Origin: BNXB01 sp031548005
GTDB taxonomy: Bacteria; Bacteroidota; Bacteroidia; Bacteroidales; Azobacteroidaceae
Assembly (NCBI GenBank): GCA_031548005.1
Contig: JAVBRK010000073.1
Location: 1 to 64,000 of the forward strand
Direction: 5' to 3'
Length of the DNA: 64,000 bases
Numbering within the stretch: position 1 is the stretch's first letter; each line of letters opens with the position of its first letter. The notes beneath the pieces are model-generated. The model saw only the letters and a program-made list of their open reading frames with translations. It searched no databases and was not told the origin of the DNA. This document shows, one piece after another, positions 46,540-55,746 of the stretch. The position numbers and the translations under genes were made by a program.

Positions 46540-47054
46540 AATTCTTCTTTTTCTTGGAACTTGATGTGATGTATTGCACGTAAAGCATTGACCAATCGCT
46601 GTCCCCAATATTCCTTAAAACTCCGGATGCAAACAATCAGCGAATCGTTCATCGTTTCTTTATTCCCATTTTTAAAAACTGAAATAAAATTTCCCAAATC
46701 CTGATAAATGTCGGCCAGATCTTCCGAAATCTTCACAGCAACGGGCGAATCACTCAATTTAATATCCGGATGAAATGTTTCTAAATACAGATCATCTTCT
46801 CCTAACAAAGTCTCAATTTGGTTTTGTAAGTCAGAGTACATACTCTCCGTAACTTTGACCTCGAGACTGGAATCGTACTGCTCCTCTATCTCAGGAACAA
46901 TCAAAGCTTTCAGGTATAGTAACGGCAATATACGCGCCATGCCATCGAGAAAACTTTCCTTATCCTGTGCTTTCGATTTCTCAACAAAAACGCAGTATTC
47001 CAATGCCACCCGGGCAAAATCGACTGTATATTTTGAAAAAACGACTTCCTCCAT
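46524..47054 (-). CDS. DUF5063 protein
   Basis: 176 residues, predicted all-helical, acidic, cytoplasmic. Matches DUF5063 in pattern: YCVFVEKSKAQDKESFLDGM, LPLLYLKALIVPE, DLADIYQDLGNFISVFKNGN, and the end FKEYWGQRLVNALRAIHHI. Function unknown. It sits in the fabG-rluA-exonuclease-rlmI operon, a conserved neighbourhood in Bacteroidales. Confidence 0.85.
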   Translation of the reverse strand: MEEVVFSKYTVDFARVALEYCVFVEKSKAQDKESFLDGMARILPLLYLKALIVPEIEEQYDSSLEVKVTESMYSDLQNQIETLLGEDDLYLETFHPDIKLSDSPVAVKISEDLADIYQDLGNFISVFKNGNKETMNDSLIVCIRSFKEYWGQRLVNALRAIHHIKFQEKEELWEDQ

Positions 47055-47099
47055 TTATTTTATTTTTATAGTACTTATCTAAAAAAACAGATTAATAGC

Positions 47100-47786
47100 C
47101 TAATCCGCCTGCTCGACTGCTATTTCAAAGCTTTTCCACAATTTATCTTCCGGAACCGGAGCAATCAGTTTGATATTTTCTTTCGATACAGGGTGGATAA
47201 ATTCTACTTTCCGGGCATGCAAACTAATTCCACCATCGTTATTCGAACGTGGATATCCGTATTTCAGATCCCCGCGGATGGGGCATCCCATGCTTGCCAA
47301 CTGACACCGGATCTGATGGTGCCTGCCGGTTTTCAAATCAATCTCAAGCAGGAAATAATGATCCGACCGACCGATAACCCGGTAAGCCAGCACAGCCTTT
47401 TTAGAACCATTTTTTTCAGAGTCGTATGCATACGACTTATTTTGCTTCTCGTTACGAACTAAGTAATGCACCAATTCTCCGTGATCCGAAGGAGGTTGCT
47501 TCTTTACAATAGCCCAATAGGTCTTCTTCATTTCACCCAACCGGAACATTTCATTCAACCGGCTCAGGGCCTTACTCGTTTTTGCAAAAAGAACCAACCC
47601 GGAAACGGGTCGGTCCAATCGATGAGTCACTCCAACAAATACATTTCCCGGTTTATTATACTTTTCTTTCAGCCATTGCTTAACAATTTCAGAAAGCGGT
47701 TCATCGCCGGTTTTGTCTCCCTGAACAATCTCAGAGCAGGTTTTGTTGACTGCAATAATATGGTTATCTTCGTAAATAACGTCCAT
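47100..47786 (-). CDS. RluA-family RNA pseudouridine synthase
   Basis: 228 residues from ATG 47786 (MDVIYEDNHIIAVNKT), which overlaps the fabG stop as TAATG. Catalytic motif THRLDRPVSGLVLFAKTSKA, with the Asp in HRLDR at about 60-64; AVLAYRVIGRSDHYFLLEID, LKTGRHHQIRCQLASMGCPI, and SLHARKVEFIHPVS. No S4 domain. Target (rRNA or tRNA) is not readable; RluC/TruC-like. Confidence 0.9.
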   Translation of the reverse strand: MDVIYEDNHIIAVNKTCSEIVQGDKTGDEPLSEIVKQWLKEKYNKPGNVFVGVTHRLDRPVSGLVLFAKTSKALSRLNEMFRLGEMKKTYWAIVKKQPPSDHGELVHYLVRNEKQNKSYAYDSEKNGSKKAVLAYRVIGRSDHYFLLEIDLKTGRHHQIRCQLASMGCPIRGDLKYGYPRSNNDGGISLHARKVEFIHPVSKENIKLIAPVPEDKLWKSFEIAVEQAD

Positions 47787-48532
47787 TACATATTCATTCC
47801 ACCGCAAACAGGGATCACCTGACCACTTACATAAGAAGACAGGTCGGATGCCAGAAATAAAGCGACATTGGCCACATCTTCAGGTGTACCGCCACGTTTC
47901 AGAGGAATCTGATCCGCCCACTGCTTACGTACGTCTTCAGACAACTGAGCGGTCATTTCCGTGATAATGAATCCTGGAGCGATAGCATTAGCCCGGATAC
48001 CCCGTGAACCGACTTCTTTTGCAATCGATTTGGCCAATCCGATCATCCCGGCTTTGGATGCAGAATAATTAGCCTGGCCCGCATTTCCGGAAATTCCGAC
48101 TACAGAGCTCATATTGATAATACTTCCCGACTTCTGCTTCATCATCACCGGAGTCAAAGCATGGACAAAATTAAATGCCGACTTCAGGTTCACGTTAATA
48201 ACCATGTCCCATTGTTGTTCCGTCATGCGCATCATCAGTCCGTCGCGGGTAATTCCGGCATTATTTACCAACACATCGACCCGTCCGAAATCCTTTACGA
48301 TGGCATCAACGACCTGGTGTGTATCTTCAAAATTCGCAGCATTCGAAGCGTATGCTTTCACTTTTACGCCATAAGAAGCAATTTCGGCTTCCGTCGCTTT
48401 TGCATTATCATCGATGTTCAAATCAGTAAATGCAATTGCACAACCTTCCTGAGCAAAACGAATAGCAATCGATTTGCCGATACCACGGGCAGCTCCTGTC
48501 ACCACTGCAACTTTTCCTTCCAATAATTTCAT
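47786..48532 (-). CDS. fabG: 3-oxoacyl-[acyl-carrier-protein] reductase
   Basis: 248 residues. SDR fold: VVTGAARGIGKSIAIRFAQE (TGxxxGIG), DVLVNNAGITRDGLMMRMTE, catalytic Ser in INMSSVVG, and YSASKAGMIG (Tyr-x3-Lys), then APGFIITEMT and the end YVSGQVIPVCGGMNM, all FabG-typical. Reduces 3-oxoacyl-ACP in fatty acid elongation with NADPH. Preceded by a TetR gene 27 nt upstream that may control it. Confidence 0.93.
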   Translation of the reverse strand: MKLLEGKVAVVTGAARGIGKSIAIRFAQEGCAIAFTDLNIDDNAKATEAEIASYGVKVKAYASNAANFEDTHQVVDAIVKDFGRVDVLVNNAGITRDGLMMRMTEQQWDMVINVNLKSAFNFVHALTPVMMKQKSGSIINMSSVVGISGNAGQANYSASKAGMIGLAKSIAKEVGSRGIRANAIAPGFIITEMTAQLSEDVRKQWADQIPLKRGGTPEDVANVALFLASDLSSYVSGQVIPVCGGMNM

Positions 48533-48559
48533 ACGTCAATAATTTGTTTTTTAGTTTGA

Positions 48560-49156
48560 TTATTGTTGTGTTTCGTTTTCTCTTTTACGGATCCCACTGA
48601 ATAAAGTCTCCACCACACCGACAATTTTCCCGCTTCTCACATCCGATCCAGTCATAATTCCGCGGATATAAGGCACTTCCAGTCCTTTAAACGCATAATG
48701 CAGAATCTCTGCAGTCAGGGTTGTATCGGCAATTTCAAACGCGCCCTCACTCACTCCGTCATCCAAGATTTTTTTCATGTATTGAATCTCCCGCATATCG
48801 AAATCTTTCCGCACATTCTCGACCCTCCAGATATCCCGGAAAAAATTAGCCCGCAGCGTTCCGTTCCGGGAAACGACATCTTTTACAGCATCCAGACGGG
48901 TATAAACGAATGCAAGCAACTTCTGCTCAGCAGGCAGATCCTTTGCAGCAACAGCTTCCAAAGACCGGTATAACGTATCCAATTCGGATTCTATAACGGC
49001 ATGGTAAATCTCTTTTTTACTCTTGAAGTAAGTATATAATGTACGACGGCCTTTTTTCGAAGCAACTGCAATATCATTCATGGTCGTATTTTCAACTCCC
49101 GCCCGGGCGAAAAGCAACCTGGCCACTTCAATTAATCTTTCCCGGGTTTTCGACAT
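48560..49156 (-). CDS. TetR-family transcriptional regulator
   Basis: 198 residues. N-terminal HTH (about 5-50): RERLIEVARLLFARAGVENT, TMNDIAVASKKGRRTLYTYF and KSKKEIYHAVIE. The C-terminal ligand-binding part has no recognisable specificity. First gene of the fabG operon and likely its regulator (FabR/FatR-like guess). It is divergent from tRNA-fMet. Confidence 0.88.
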   Translation of the reverse strand: MSKTRERLIEVARLLFARAGVENTTMNDIAVASKKGRRTLYTYFKSKKEIYHAVIESELDTLYRSLEAVAAKDLPAEQKLLAFVYTRLDAVKDVVSRNGTLRANFFRDIWRVENVRKDFDMREIQYMKKILDDGVSEGAFEIADTTLTAEILHYAFKGLEVPYIRGIMTGSDVRSGKIVGVVETLFSGIRKRENETQQ

Positions 49157-49252
49157 TATTTTGTATTGAATTGCACATTTAACCTACTATTGTGCGAAAT
49201 TACAATAAAAAAGTATACTGATACAATGTTTACAAAAAAACTTTGAAAAAAT

Positions 49253-49282
49253 TTTGTTTTATAAAAAATTGTCGTACCTTTG
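49253..49282 (+). promoter_or_regulatory. Promoter of the initiator tRNA gene
   Basis: TTTG at 49253-49256, 18 nt, TACCTTTG at 49275-49282; the tRNA begins 12 nt later. Confidence 0.65.
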
Positions 49283-49293
49283 CAGTCCAATAC

Positions 49294-50898
<1,605 letters not shown>

Positions 50899-50906
<8 letters not shown>

Positions 50907-51162
50907 TATTACAATCTATTTTATCTATGTTATAAAACTCACTGGCAATTACACCAAATGAGTAAAAGTAGTCAAGGATTGACTTTATTTCATTTATATT
51001 TATTTTTGTGTTGATTTTTTCAAAATCATTTTGATATTGTTTGAGTTCTTCATTACTGAACATTATTAAACAATTTAATACTTTATCCGGATAAAGCTCC
51101 TTACGGCTTCCATTACCCACAAAACCTCTCTTGCTTGATGTAATGACTATGTGCGTTTTCAT
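50899..51162 (-). CDS. Hypothetical small protein upstream of the recombinase
   Basis: 87 residues, lysine and asparagine rich, helical (SNEELKQYQNDFEKINTKIN, IKSILDYFYSFGVIA). No family recognised. Its stop overlaps the recombinase start by 8 nt, which argues for a coupled real gene, perhaps an excision helper by position only. Codon use matches the AT-rich element. Confidence 0.5.
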
Positions 51163-51478
51163 TGAGGTTATATACTATCATACAATCCAACGACTTAGGA
51201 TTGCTTCTAAAATGACATATGGTTTATCTATTAGTTTTTCTTCATATTTGTATCATCTATTATTCCACATACTCAAATGTATAAATCGCCTTTTTAAAAA
51301 GCAAATGAATTACAAAACAAATTTTCATAACTTGCAGATTTTCAATGAAATATTTTTTAAAAAAAATTTCAGGCTTTCTTTTCAAACAAAATACCATACC
51401 CCCATTTTAGTACAGTTTATGCTTTTAATTTCGCCATTAGAGGATTCCCAGGAAGGGGTATGAGTGGGACACAGGGGG
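51163..51478. other. AT-rich gap with an 8-bp inverted repeat
   Basis: No convincing gene: the plus-strand open frame here is Phe/Ile-rich low-complexity. CATACCCC (51395-51402) and GGGGTATG (51455-51462) form a perfect inverted repeat 52 bp apart, and AGTGGGA at 51463-51469 recurs at 52116-52122, the other side of the small recombinase gene. Confidence 0.45.
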
Positions 51479-52096
51479 TCATATTAATTTTTTGACCTTT
51501 TGCAATGTATTGAGGCTTGTATTGGTAATTTTTTGTATGTTACGAAGTGAATAGCCCTTTTTCAGCAACTTAATTTCTTCTATGTATTGTAGTTTCATAG
51601 CCTCATCACTCTTTTGGTAACCTACTTTTCTGCCAACTACACCGCCCATAGCACGATAATTGTCATAGCCGGATGCGACACGTTCACGTATTGTTTTTCG
51701 TTCCATCCTGGCTACCTCTGCGAGTATCGTAATCAAGAATTGCGATACTGGATTTATATCACCAGATGGTGATAGTGTTTCGATATTGTAGTTCTGAATG
51801 AACATAGATATTTTATGTTGGTTGAGAGTTTCTATTGTTTGAAGAACTTGAAGAGTATCCCTACCCACACGGTCTAAAGAACTCACCAAAATCAATCTTA
51901 TATCATTGTTTTGAACATATTGAATCATGTTCATTAATTCATGTCTGTCACAGTTCTTTTTTGCGCCGGAGACCTTTTCAGCAAAGATAGCCTCAACAGA
52001 CATACTATTCTTAGATGCGTATGCGGTCAAGTCATTGATTTGTCTTTGATAGTCTTGTCCCTGCGTTGAAACCCTTGTATAAATAACCACTTTCAT
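51479..52096 (-). CDS. Small serine recombinase (resolvase/invertase family)
   Basis: 205 residues, full length. Catalytic domain 1-140: VVIYTRVSTQGQDY with nucleophile Ser10, LVSSLDRVGRDTLQVL (Arg-x-x-Arg-like), then the long E-helix MERKTIRERVASGYDNYRA, and a C-terminal HTH (LLKKGYSLRNIQKITNTSLN). Unlike the large recombinase it should act as a dimer on res- or inversion-type sites. Possibly resolves multimers of the element after replication. Inverted repeats flank the gene on both sides. Confidence 0.92.
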   Translation of the reverse strand: MKVVIYTRVSTQGQDYQRQINDLTAYASKNSMSVEAIFAEKVSGAKKNCDRHELMNMIQYVQNNDIRLILVSSLDRVGRDTLQVLQTIETLNQHKISMFIQNYNIETLSPSGDINPVSQFLITILAEVARMERKTIRERVASGYDNYRAMGGVVGRKVGYQKSDEAMKLQYIEEIKLLKKGYSLRNIQKITNTSLNTLQKVKKLI

Positions 52097-52116
52097 GTTG
52101 ATTGTTTTTTAATGAA

Positions 52117-52192
52117 GTGGGATGCTTCAAATTATTAGCTGCATTGAAAAGGTTACCAGAATTTCAGGGTCTAATAAAAGTCCACATCCCAC
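52117..52192. repeat. Inverted repeat upstream of the small recombinase
   Basis: GTGGGATG (52117-52124) and CATCCCAC (52185-52192), perfect, 60 bp apart, beginning about 20 bp before the recombinase start. Could be a recombination site or autoregulatory operator. The rest of 52097-52381 shows no gene. Confidence 0.45.
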
Positions 52193-52381
52193 CAATTGAT
52201 TTACAATACAAAAATAGTTGTTTTCGATGCAATATCAAATATTTTAAAGTTAAAAATATTAAAGAATATGTGATTTTACTGTTCAATCACACTTTTTCCA
52301 TATCTTTACAGTTTAATTTGAATCAATTGAAGATTATGAGTTATTGTTGTTAAATCTCATTTTATTAATTTAGTCTAAGTT

Positions 52382-52645
52382 ATGGTTGAAAAAAATGACA
52401 AACGACCTGTTACCGTTTATCATGTTCATTTTCTTGATAATGGTTTGAACAAGGATATGGAACTTAGGGATTACTATTTCGGGTCAATCTCCGCAATTTA
52501 TGATGTTTTTGAAAAATGGCAGATAGGCATCCAATCCAGTAGTCTTTACAACCTAAATTTGGACGAGGCTACCAATCCGGTCTACGAAAACAAACGATGT
52601 AGAATACGAAAAGCGACCTTGATAAGTAAGAGCAAATCAAAATAG
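52382..52645 (+). CDS. Hypothetical small protein of mobile elements
   Basis: 87 residues, cytoplasmic, basic C-terminus. The start KRPVTVYHVHFLDNG and the segment YYFGSISAIYDVFEKWQIGI followed by SSLYNLNL resemble short proteins I have seen in Bacteroides mobile elements, always hypothetical. No domain is known to me. It stands alone, 36 nt before the next promoter. Confidence 0.65.
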   Translation: MVEKNDKRPVTVYHVHFLDNGLNKDMELRDYYFGSISAIYDVFEKWQIGIQSSSLYNLNLDEATNPVYENKRCRIRKATLISKSKSK

Positions 52646-52675
52646 TTGTTATAACAGAATAATTCCGTATTTTTG
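52646..52675 (+). promoter_or_regulatory. Promoter of the structured RNA/lipoprotein transcript
   Basis: TTG at 52646-52648, 19 nt, TATTTTTG at 52668-52675. Transcription would start near 52682, 275 nt before the next coding start. Confidence 0.6.
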
Positions 52676-52740
52676 TAGTGAATTGTAGAGTAAAGCGTTA
52701 CCGGCAGTTCATTTTTTGTAAATTAATTTAAGAGACATTT

Positions 52741-52880
52741 TTATCCTTCATCCTGAAAATTCTGGCGAATTTCTAAATGCAGTAAGGGTAGTTCAAAATG
52801 TCCTGTGTTCTCTATATAGGGGACATAGGGCTGTTGGCTACTACTGCATGCGTTTGCCAGAACGTTCAGGGTGGGTGGTT
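52741..52880 (+). ncRNA. Long nested-hairpin RNA (6S-like shape or long leader)
   Basis: Four stems nest in order: CCTGAA/TTCAGG (52752-52757 with 52865-52870), TTCTGGC/GCCAGAA (52760-52766 with 52856-52862), ATGCAGTA/TACTGCAT (52777-52784 with 52842-52849), and ATGTCC/GGACAT (52798-52803 with 52821-52826). Internal loops separate them. A promoter lies about 65 nt upstream; no T-tract terminator follows, so it may be a leader of the lipoprotein gene at 52957. The shape recalls 6S RNA but no family can be assigned without a search. Confidence 0.55.
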
Positions 52881-52956
52881 TAACAGTTCCTGTGTCCTTC
52901 TTTATTTTTAAACCGTTCACTCGGGGAATTGGTGAACATCAAATCAATTAATTGAA

Positions 52957-53358
52957 ATGAGAAAGTATTTAAACTTTAGTGTAGTAATGGTCTTATTTAT
53001 GACCTTGTGTTTGGGTTTTGCTGCCTGTAGTGATGACGATGACAACGAAAAGGATTCCACAAGTAAGGTTGTTGGTAAATGGCAAATGTATGAAGCTACT
53101 CCTTCAACCGATTATGAGCCTTGTGATTTTAAGGGGTGGATAACATTCAATCAGGATGGAACATATTCTGATTATGACTATTGCACACGTTCTACTACAG
53201 GTGGTACATGGGTGGTAACCGCAAATACAATTACGATTACTGCTGATGTATTTCCCGTACCACTTGCCATGAAGATAGTATCAATAACCGATTCTGAAAT
53301 GGTTCTACAATTTACGATTCTGAATCAAACCACATCTGCTAAATATAAACGGATTTAA
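52957..53358 (+). CDS. Lipocalin-like lipoprotein
   Basis: 133 residues. Lipoprotein signal ending FAAC (Cys24), followed by SDDDDNEKD, then a small beta domain opening VVGKWQMYEATP and continuing GWITFNQDGTYSDYDYC, TGGTWVVTANTITITA, which is the pattern of lipocalin-like/DUF5004-type Bacteroidetes lipoproteins. Probably surface or periplasmic. First coding gene after the structured RNA; the next gene begins 9 nt later. Confidence 0.8.
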   Translation: MRKYLNFSVVMVLFMTLCLGFAACSDDDDNEKDSTSKVVGKWQMYEATPSTDYEPCDFKGWITFNQDGTYSDYDYCTRSTTGGTWVVTANTITITADVFPVPLAMKIVSITDSEMVLQFTILNQTTSAKYKRI

Positions 53359-53367
53359 TACATAAGT

Positions 53368-53850
53368 ATGAAAAAAGTTCTTACTCTATCAATCTTGGCA
53401 ATTACTCCTTTAATAGTAAATGCGCAAGCGGCAGCCCCTTCTATGTGGGACGATGGTACATATTTACGACTGATATTTTTTGCTTGCTTAATAGTTGTTA
53501 TTGCCCGTTTAGTAATCAGTAAATATAGAGCAAATATGAAAGTCAATCTCATATTGATTTCTATAACGTTCATTTTATTTTTTATGGGTTATAATGTTAA
53601 AGAATACCTTAATCCCTTCTTTACAGACAAACAAGAACTAAATTCTGGGATAAACTGTAAAGATAATGCGGATTATGAACGAGGTTATAAACTGGGTGAG
53701 ATGGCAAAAATGATGGGCGAACATTACGACCCAAAAGAATTTGTTGAAAAGACAAATTACGAAATCGGTCGGAACATATATAAAGCCACCCCTTGTTTTG
53801 TAGAAGGTTTTAATGACGGACAAAATGGTCGAAAAAACCAATATGAATGA
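53368..53850 (+). CDS. Hypothetical membrane protein
   Basis: 160 residues. Signal peptide (MKKVLTLSILAITPLIVNAQ), two membrane helices (about 33-50 and 58-77), then a soluble tail with DYERGYKLGEMAKMMGEHYD and FVEGFNDGQNGRK, Gly/Asn/Tyr repeats suggestive of a YxxG-type helix repeat. No family recognised. Part of a three-gene run (lipoprotein, this, small membrane protein) probably expressed together. Confidence 0.7.
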   Translation: MKKVLTLSILAITPLIVNAQAAAPSMWDDGTYLRLIFFACLIVVIARLVISKYRANMKVNLILISITFILFFMGYNVKEYLNPFFTDKQELNSGINCKDNADYERGYKLGEMAKMMGEHYDPKEFVEKTNYEIGRNIYKATPCFVEGFNDGQNGRKNQYE

Positions 53851-53871
53851 ATTTGGAATCAGATTACAATT

Positions 53872-54135
53872 ATGGAACAAGTCGGAAGCTTTTTAATTCT
53901 TATACTAATTGGAATGTTTATTGCCGTACCTTCGGTATTTGTGGGATTCATGGCAGGGAAGCGAGGAAGAGGTTATTTTACATGGTTTTTTATATCATTA
54001 TTCTTTTCCTTTATTGTTGCAATAATTCTTCTTCTTTTATTAGGAGATACAGAAGAAAGGCGAAGAGAAAAGATTCTTGAAGATGAGGAATTAAGAAGGT
54101 CATATAGAGAATCGCAAAATAATTTTTTAGATTAA
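53872..54135 (+). CDS. Small two-helix membrane protein
   Basis: 87 residues. Helices at about 6-27 and 37-56 separated by GKRGRGYFTW, then a charged tail (GDTEERRREKILEDEELRRS). Similar to short inner-membrane proteins in phages and plasmids, some tied to superinfection exclusion; the resemblance is loose. Begins 21 nt after the previous gene. Confidence 0.65.
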   Translation: MEQVGSFLILILIGMFIAVPSVFVGFMAGKRGRGYFTWFFISLFFSFIVAIILLLLLGDTEERRREKILEDEELRRSYRESQNNFLD

Positions 54136-54378
54136 ACTATTACAAATAAGAATGTATCAATTAGTCATTTTACTGATTAAATTGATACATTTTTATTTTA
54201 AGACAGCCAACCGTTCGGATTGGTGATTTTATCATCGATTTATCTCAAATCAAGTAATGTATAGTACAATTCTATATTTCCGGTGCACAACTTTTTAGAT
54301 ACCGTATTTTGACCAAAAGACAGCAAGTAATCCCCAACTTAAAAATGGTCGGGGAACTTGTGTGTAACCAAAACTATT
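54136..54378. other. Gene-free, hairpin-rich stretch between convergent modules
   Basis: Contains a 13-bp inverted repeat TCAAATCAAGTAA (54245-54257) / TTACTTGATTTGA (54379-54391, reaching into the mini-gene stop), inside it a hairpin CAAGT-CCCC / GGGGAACTTG (54324-54335 with 54351-54360), and TATAGTACA plus GGTGCAC motifs (54260-54288) that recur before the rep and YubB-like genes. Candidate origin, transfer site or terminator. Confidence 0.4.
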
Positions 54379-54531
54379 TTACTTGATTTGACACCAGAAA
54401 CGGAGCATACTTTGCCGAATGCGGTTTTTGTGTTGGGGCGAAAGTGGTTTGCCATAATTGGGGTTGTTGCAACCAGACAATGCCTTGCTTATTTTCTGTT
54501 TGGTCTGTTCTGATAATGTTCTCTTTCTCAT
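54379..54531 (-). CDS. 50-residue NUMOD3-like DNA-binding protein
   Basis: ATG at 54531, stop at 54379, 50 codons. The sequence has TLSEQTKQKISKALSG ... NYGKPLSPQHKNRIRQSM, two copies of the NUMOD3 helix motif (SExTKxKIxxAxxG), which is a DNA-binding module of homing endonucleases, here without any nuclease domain. It lies 21 nt after the rep stop on the same strand and is therefore likely third in a YubB-rep-NUMOD3 operon. Too short for standard gene finders but the motif and position support it. Confidence 0.75.
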   Translation of the reverse strand: MRKRTLSEQTKQKISKALSGCNNPNYGKPLSPQHKNRIRQSMLRFWCQIK

Positions 54532-54552
54532 AAATGAAATTATTATTAACTG

Positions 54553-55641
54553 TTATTGTTTTATTATAAATACTATCATAATCATTGAATTGTCATTTTC
54601 AATTTTATTATCATCAAATTCCTTATTAATAATAGATTGAGATTTATAACCCACCTCTGGGAGGGTGATTGGTAATCTACCCTCCGAAGAACCTAAAAAT
54701 GGAACAGGAAATAATTCAATCTTGTGTTTCTTGTTGTCCCGGATGACAATAATTCTATCAACGTATTCAACAAACATATTATACAAGAACTCTTTATCCA
54801 ATAAGTCTGAAACTTCAATCATCTTTTTGATTTTATCAGATTGATACCTTCGTATCTCTTCATATTCAAGCCTGATTTCTAACCTATATATATGTTTGAA
54901 TTTGGGGTTGTGAGCCTTGTGGTAATCAATAATATAGACTTTATGAGGACTGTGTTTCCGTATCTCTTCAAGCTTGTCATAAGCTACTAATTGTATGGTT
55001 GTTTTGCGCTCTACTGTTTTATTCATTTCCTCAAAGCCGGGAGAATCTTCTTCGGTCTTGTTATACTTAACAAGACGATTGTTTTTGACATATACATTTC
55101 GGTACTTGAATGGATTATTGGGGCTACCACTATTCCTGAAAGATACATTAAGAATGTCTTCGTTCCTATCTTTCACATTCCGACCCATGATTTTAATAAA
55201 ATTATCCCTGTTCCGATAGCCCCTTCTTATTATTTGTTCGTGGTCGAAGTTATAGCTATCCAAAGCGATTTCTATACGGGTAATGTTATTAATAGTCAGG
55301 TTGAGGCTATCAAGAATCCTGGGCAGGTATTGAAAAATTCCATTATAAAAAGTTGGATTGTAGATGGAAAACCAAATCAAGTCATCTTTATGTGGTTGCC
55401 CATATCTACAAAAGTCAATTCTACCAAAATGGAAATTATCATAATAGACGTCATAGCTGAACTTGTACTGCCTTTTCTTGTCTATGGTTTGGGTGATTGT
55501 TGTCCGACCGAATGAGTGCGAGGTTTTAAAAGCCTCATCAGGATAATACTTTATAGCATCGTTGAAGTTGTCGTCAATAGTGGAACGACAACATAATTCC
55601 AATTTGTCTAATTGAATGGTTGCTTTTATTTCATCTGACAT
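54553..55641 (-). CDS. Replication initiator, Rep_trans/phage replication initiation factor-like
   Basis: 362 residues. Motifs of the Rep_trans (PF02486) group: ITRIEIALDSY (120-130, TRxDxAxD-type), LVAYDKLEE (218-226, YDK-E), and IYRLEIRLEYEE (251-262, RxExRL). Such proteins nick one strand and start rolling-circle replication. The C-terminal 30 residues are polar and probably disordered. Encoded in an integrated element, it implies a replicating or mobilisable circular form. Preceded 105 nt upstream by the YubB-like gene on the same strand. Confidence 0.8.
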   Translation of the reverse strand: MSDEIKATIQLDKLELCCRSTIDDNFNDAIKYYPDEAFKTSHSFGRTTITQTIDKKRQYKFSYDVYYDNFHFGRIDFCRYGQPHKDDLIWFSIYNPTFYNGIFQYLPRILDSLNLTINNITRIEIALDSYNFDHEQIIRRGYRNRDNFIKIMGRNVKDRNEDILNVSFRNSGSPNNPFKYRNVYVKNNRLVKYNKTEEDSPGFEEMNKTVERKTTIQLVAYDKLEEIRKHSPHKVYIIDYHKAHNPKFKHIYRLEIRLEYEEIRRYQSDKIKKMIEVSDLLDKEFLYNMFVEYVDRIIVIRDNKKHKIELFPVPFLGSSEGRLPITLPEVGYKSQSIINKEFDDNKIENDNSMIMIVFIIKQ

Positions 55642-55678
55642 AAATTTAAAGGTTTAACACTTTTATTCGTTCTCTCAT

Positions 55679-55697
55679 GGTGCACCATAGTACACTT
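55679..55697. promoter_or_regulatory. GGTGCACC-ATAGTACACTT element upstream of rep
   Basis: GGTGCACC palindrome (55679-55686) directly followed by ATAGTACACTT (55687-55697), 38-56 nt before the rep start. ATAGTACACTT recurs exactly before the YubB-like gene and parts of both motifs recur at 54260-54288. Confidence 0.45.
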
Positions 55698-55746
55698 CGT
55701 TTTAATTACAAATACGTTCATATTTTTAGTTTATAAAATATATAGA

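Noticed and set aside
51131..51463. 110-residue plus-strand frame in the element
   Set aside because: Phe/Ile/Lys-rich low complexity, no motif, starts inside the opposite-strand small gene.
52102..52353. 83-residue plus-strand frame beside the small recombinase
   Set aside because: No motif, biased composition, and it covers the inverted repeat and promoter zone of the recombinase.
54991..55515. 174-residue plus-strand frame within rep
   Set aside because: Antisense to the rep gene, whose motifs are clear in the other strand.
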